Shown here in pieces: positions 36,937 through 39,860 of a stretch of 39,860 bases of DNA. Position numbers and translations under genes: made by a program. Origin of the DNA: Ignavibacteriales bacterium (GTDB lineage Bacteria > Bacteroidota > Ignavibacteria > UBA10030); contig JAPLFP010000295.1 of NCBI GenBank assembly GCA_026390585.1, positions 1 to 39,860 of the forward strand, written 5' to 3'. How positions within the stretch are numbered: the stretch's first letter is position 1; each line of letters starts with the position of its first letter. Below the pieces are notes generated by a model. That model made no database searches. It saw only the letters and a program-made list of their open reading frames with translations, and was not told the origin of the DNA.

Positions 36937-38277
36937 ATGAGCAAACTCACAGAAACGTTTACGAATATTTTCAAGATCCAGGAATTGCGCGAGCGCATTC
37001 TCTTTACGGCTGCGCTCCTGATCATTGTCCGGCTCGGTTCCCACATTACGCTGCCGGGTGTTGATGCGCGTGTTCTCTCTGACTATCTCCAGAAATCCAC
37101 TGAAGGTTCGTTGTTCGGACTGTATGACCTGTTTGTTGGAGGTGCATTCAGCAATGCGGCAGTGTTCGCCCTGGGGATCATGCCGTATATCAGTTCCTCC
37201 ATCGTCATCCAGCTCCTGGGCGCGGTAGTCCCGTACTTCCAGAAGCTTCAGAAGGAAGGCGAAGACGGGCGCAAGAAGATTACGCAGTATACCCGCTACG
37301 GCACTGTATTGATTTCGTTGTTGCAGGCGAGCGGTGTTGTGATCAAGCTGGAAGGTACTTCGGCCAATGGAATCTCGATCGTTCCGGCAGCGGTCTCAGG
37401 ATTTGGCTTTGCCTTCAGCACGATCGTCATCCTGACCGCGGGCACCATGTTTATGATGTGGCTCGGCGAACAGATCACGGAGCGGGGCATCGGCAATGGG
37501 ATTTCGCTGATTATCTTTATCGGTATTATCGCGCGGTTCCCGAACTCGCTCCTGGATGAATACCAGCTCGTCGTCGGAGGCCGGAATATTATCATTGAAA
37601 TGGTCATCCTGGCAATGATGGGAGCGATCGTCGCAGCCGTCGTCCTGATCACTCAGGGAACACGCCGAATCCCGGTGCAATATGCCAAGCGTGTCATCGG
37701 ACGCAAGGTGTACGGTGGTGTGACGCAGTACATTCCACTGCGTGTCAATACTGCCGGCGTTATGCCGATTATCTTTGCCCAAGCCATCATGTTCGTGCCG
37801 CAGATTGTTTTCCAGTTCTTCCCGGACAGCGAGTTTATCGACTCCCTCTCCCGAGATTGGTTTGGTTACGGCTCATGGACGTATTCGTTTATCTACGCCC
37901 TGATGATCGTGTTTTTTACGTATTTCTATACTGCGATCGCGTTCAATCCGAAAGATGTTGCGGACAACATGAAGAAGCAGGGCGGGTTTATACCCGGTAT
38001 TCGTCCCGGGACCCACACTGCAGATTTCGTCGACAACATCCTGACCAAGATCACGCTTCCTGGTTCCGTCTTCCTGGCGATCGTCGCTATCCTGCCGACA
38101 TTGATGACCAAGTTCGGTGGTGTGACGCCGGGCTTCGCGCAGTTCTTCGGAGGCACGAGCCTGTTGATCATAGTTGGTGTTGCGCTGGACACTCTCCAGC
38201 AGGTAGAGTCCCACTTGCTCATGCGCCACTATGATGGCTTCATGAAGAGCGGGAAGCTCCGCGGCCGGAGGGGCTAG
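36937..38277 (+). CDS. secY: preprotein translocase subunit SecY
   Basis: 446 residues with ten membrane segments, the pore subunit of SecYEG. It begins with a cytosolic helix (ETFTNIFKIQELRERILFTAALLIIVRLGSHI). Signature segments are GALFSNAAVFALGIMPYIS-like sequence (here GGAFSNAAVFALGIMPYIS), GEQITERGIGNGISLIIF, RRIPVQYAKR and PLRVNTAGVMPIIFAQ, and the C-terminal loop has GFIPGIRPG. All expected elements are in place. secE is in the nusG cluster at 11.5 kb. The adk gene often found after secY is absent; map follows at once. Confidence 0.98.
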   Translation: MSKLTETFTNIFKIQELRERILFTAALLIIVRLGSHITLPGVDARVLSDYLQKSTEGSLFGLYDLFVGGAFSNAAVFALGIMPYISSSIVIQLLGAVVPYFQKLQKEGEDGRKKITQYTRYGTVLISLLQASGVVIKLEGTSANGISIVPAAVSGFGFAFSTIVILTAGTMFMMWLGEQITERGIGNGISLIIFIGIIARFPNSLLDEYQLVVGGRNIIIEMVILAMMGAIVAAVVLITQGTRRIPVQYAKRVIGRKVYGGVTQYIPLRVNTAGVMPIIFAQAIMFVPQIVFQFFPDSEFIDSLSRDWFGYGSWTYSFIYALMIVFFTYFYTAIAFNPKDVADNMKKQGGFIPGIRPGTHTADFVDNILTKITLPGSVFLAIVAILPTLMTKFGGVTPGFAQFFGGTSLLIIVGVALDTLQQVESHLLMRHYDGFMKSGKLRGRRG

Positions 38278-38289
38278 GACTCGAATCAA

Positions 38290-39048
38290 ATGGTTCGGAT
38301 CAAGACCCGGTGCGAGATAGAATTGATTCGAGAAAGCTGCAGGATCGTAGCCGATGTTCTCCGGATTGTGGCGACAAAGATCAAGCCCGGAGTGACGACA
38401 CTGGAGTTGGATCGACTGGCAGAAGAGTATATCCGATCCCTCGGAGCAACTCCAGCATTCAAAGGATACGGGAGGAACAAGTCGAATCTGTTTCCCGCGA
38501 CGATCTGTGCGTCGGTTGATGAGGTGGTGGTTCATGGAATTCCCTCGAAGAGGACGCTGCGAGAGGGGGAGATGCTCTCAGTCGACGTGGGAGTCAAGAA
38601 GGACGGATACTTCGGAGATGGGGCAGCGACGTTTGCTGTCGGCAGGATCTCTGAAGAGAAGCAACGGCTGATGGACGCGACGAGAGAGTCACTCGCGAAA
38701 GGCATCGAGGCCGCCGTTGTTGGCAACAAGGTGCACGATATCTCGTACGCCGTCCAGCAGTATGTGGAAGAACGTGGATATTCAGTGGTGCGGGATTTGG
38801 TTGGTCATGGAGTAGGGCTTGAGTTGCACGAGGAGCCGGCAGTCCCAAATTTTGGCAAGCCAGGGACGGGCATGAAACTCCAAGAGGGAATGACCCTCGC
38901 GATCGAACCGATGGTGAATGCAGGAGCGTGGCAGGTTCGCTTTGCGGCGGATGGCTGGACGGTCCTGACGCAGGATGGAAGACCGTCAGCGCATTTTGAG
39001 CACACGATAGCGATCATCGACGGCAATCCTGAAATCCTGACGACGTAG
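38290..39048 (+). CDS. map: methionine aminopeptidase, type I
   Basis: 252 residues. It removes the initiator Met from new proteins. The five metal ligands are visible: Asp in SVDVGV, Asp in GDGAATF, His in [12 protein letters not shown], Glu in AIEPM and Glu in HFEHTIAI. The catalytic His lies in VVVHGIPS (about 80). It has no N-terminal zinc-finger extension. It starts 12 bases after secY. Confidence 0.97.
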   Translation: MVRIKTRCEIELIRESCRIVADVLRIVATKIKPGVTTLELDRLAEEYIRSLGATPAFKGYGRNKSNLFPATICASVDEVVVHGIPSKRTLREGEMLSVDVGVKKDGYFGDGAATFAVGRISEEKQRLMDATRESLAKGIEAAVVGNKVHDISYAVQQYVEERGYSVVRDLVGHGVGLELHEEPAVPNFGKPGTGMKLQEGMTLAIEPMVNAGAWQVRFAADGWTVLTQDGRPSAHFEHTIAIIDGNPEILTT

Positions 39049-39058
39049 ATCACAACCT

Positions 39059-39277
39059 ATGGCAAAACAAGGCCCGATAAAAGTTGATGGAGTGATTACC
39101 GACACGTTGCCGAACGCGACGTTTAGGGTGAAACTCGACAACGGGCACGAGATTCTGGCGCACATTTCCGGCAAGATGCGCATGCACTTCATCAAGATCC
39201 TCGTGGGGGATCGGGTGACGGTGGAGATGTCGCCCTATGATTTATCCAAGGGTAGAATCACATACCGGTATAAGTAA
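39059..39277 (+). CDS. infA: translation initiation factor IF-1
   Basis: 72 residues, exact family length. The S1-like OB fold reads [65 protein letters not shown]-1 binds the 30S A site during initiation. It begins 10 bases after map. Confidence 0.99.
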   Translation: MAKQGPIKVDGVITDTLPNATFRVKLDNGHEILAHISGKMRMHFIKILVGDRVTVEMSPYDLSKGRITYRYK

Positions 39278-39296
39278 CTCGGATCGGAGCAGAGCA

Positions 39297-39410
39297 ATGA
39301 AAGTACGGTCATCGGTCAAGAAGATTTGTGAGAACTGCAAGATTATCCGCCGCAAGGGCGTGGTGCACGTGATCTGCAAAAACCCCAAGCACAAGCAGCG
39401 GCAAGGTTGA
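39297..39410 (+). CDS. rpmJ: 50S ribosomal protein L36 (zinc-binding form)
   Basis: 37 residues, below usual gene-calling cut-offs: [20 protein letters not shown], then [17 protein letters not shown]. The Cys-x2-Cys-x12-Cys-x4-His ligands of the C+ form are all present. GATCGGAG precedes the ATG. Canonical neighbour of infA and rpsM. Confidence 0.96.
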   Translation: MKVRSSVKKICENCKIIRRKGVVHVICKNPKHKQRQG

Positions 39411-39505
39411 GAGGGGAAATACGAAATCCAAGATTCGAAACACGAAATGGATGCACTCGGTTTGAGATTTCGAATTTCGATTTTAGAATTTGATAACTGG
39501 CTTTA
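39411..39505 (+). repeat. AT-rich spacer with imperfect CGAAAT/TTCGAA repeats
   Basis: The 110-base rpmJ-rpsM gap contains repeated words: ACGAAATCC, AGATTCGAA, ACACGAAAT, AGATTTCGAATTTCGATTTT. Composition differs sharply from the flanking genes. Words of the same kind (GTTCGAAATT, ATTCGACG, ATATCGAATG) fill the tRNA-Gly/tRNA-Thr spacer at about 10968-11045, and CACTCGG occurs in both. No gene or clear promoter is seen. Confidence 0.45.
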
Positions 39506-39520
39506 TCGAGGAGAACTCAT

Positions 39521-39860
39521 TTGGCACGTATAGCGGGAGTTGACTTACCAAGAAATAAGCGGGCAGAAATTGGCCTGACGTACATCTTCGGCATTGGCAA
39601 AACGAGTTCCAGAAAGATTCTCACCAAGGCCGGTATCGATGTCAATAAGAAGGTGGGCGAACTCAACGACGAAGAAGTCGCATCGATTCGCGCCATCATC
39701 CAGTCCGACTACAAGGTCGAGGGGGCCATGCGCAGTGAAGTCCAGATGAACATCAAACGATTGATGGACATCGGATGCTACCGCGGATTGCGCCATCGGA
39801 AAGGGCTGCCAACGCGGGGCCAGAGGACGAGGACCAATGCCCGTACCCGTAAGGGGAAGA
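39521..39860 (+). CDS. rpsM: 30S ribosomal protein S13 (partial, cut by window end)
   Basis: TTG start 7 bases after GAGGAG, then [39 protein letters not shown] and the C-terminal [26 protein letters not shown]. About 113 residues are present, so only the last few are missing. S13 contacts the P-site tRNA and forms intersubunit bridges. It opens the alpha-operon genes (rpsK, rpsD, rpoA expected next, outside the window). Confidence 0.97.
   Translation, partial: MARIAGVDLPRNKRAEIGLTYIFGIGKTSSRKILTKAGIDVNKKVGELNDEEVASIRAIIQSDYKVEGAMRSEVQMNIKRLMDIGCYRGLRHRKGLPTRGQRTRTNARTRKGK

Overview
This window reads as a chromosome segment from the FCB group (Bacteroidota/Chlorobiota/Ignavibacteria/Kryptonia-like). 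Pointers are a secreted M4 peptidase ending in a type IX secretion sorting domain of the NYPNPFNPST type (common in Ignavibacteria and relatives), a DUF2723 membrane protein, Shine-Dalgarno sites of the GGAGG type, and moderately high GC. The assignment is inference; no 16S gene is present.

Left part (1-10.4 kb). On the minus strand are the first codons of a possible gene leaving the window, a secreted M4 metallopeptidase, a small putative lipoprotein and an AzgA-like purine permease of the NCS2 family. A divergent intergenic region separates these from a plus-strand pair whose ends overlap by ATGA: glnE (two-domain glutamine synthetase adenylyltransferase) and a DUF2723 membrane protein.

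Central and right part (10.4-39.9 kb), all plus strand. This is a nearly continuous information-processing supercluster. It starts with a promoter and tRNA-Thr(TGT), tRNA-Tyr, tRNA-Gly, tRNA-Thr(GGT), rpmG, tRNA-Trp, secE and nusG. Then come rplK-rplA-rplJ-rplL-rpoB-rpoC, a strong promoter, and rpsL-rpsG-fusA-tuf. After an intrinsic terminator the S10-spc-alpha order follows: rpsJ, rplC, D, W, B, rpsS, rplV, rpsC, rplP, rpmC, rpsQ, rplN, rplX, rplE, rpsN, rpsH, rplF, rplR, rpsE, rpmD, rplO, secY, map, infA, rpmJ and rpsM (cut by the window end). The products build the ribosome, RNA polymerase core, elongation factors and the Sec channel.

The most striking observations are two essential genes lacking conserved internal segments and shifting frame there. 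fusA lacks most of the domain IV core (about 55 residues) and rplN lacks about 22 residues. Other points are a tRNA-Thr(TGT) with an abnormal T-arm, an extra Lys/Gly-rich N-terminus on L5, an Ala/Lys tail on L22, many TTG/GTG starts, a clear L10-leader-like fold, a structured rplL-rpoB leader with a possible pseudoknot or switch, and a glnE start that looks leaderless. No CRISPR array, transposase, integrase or phage gene was found.
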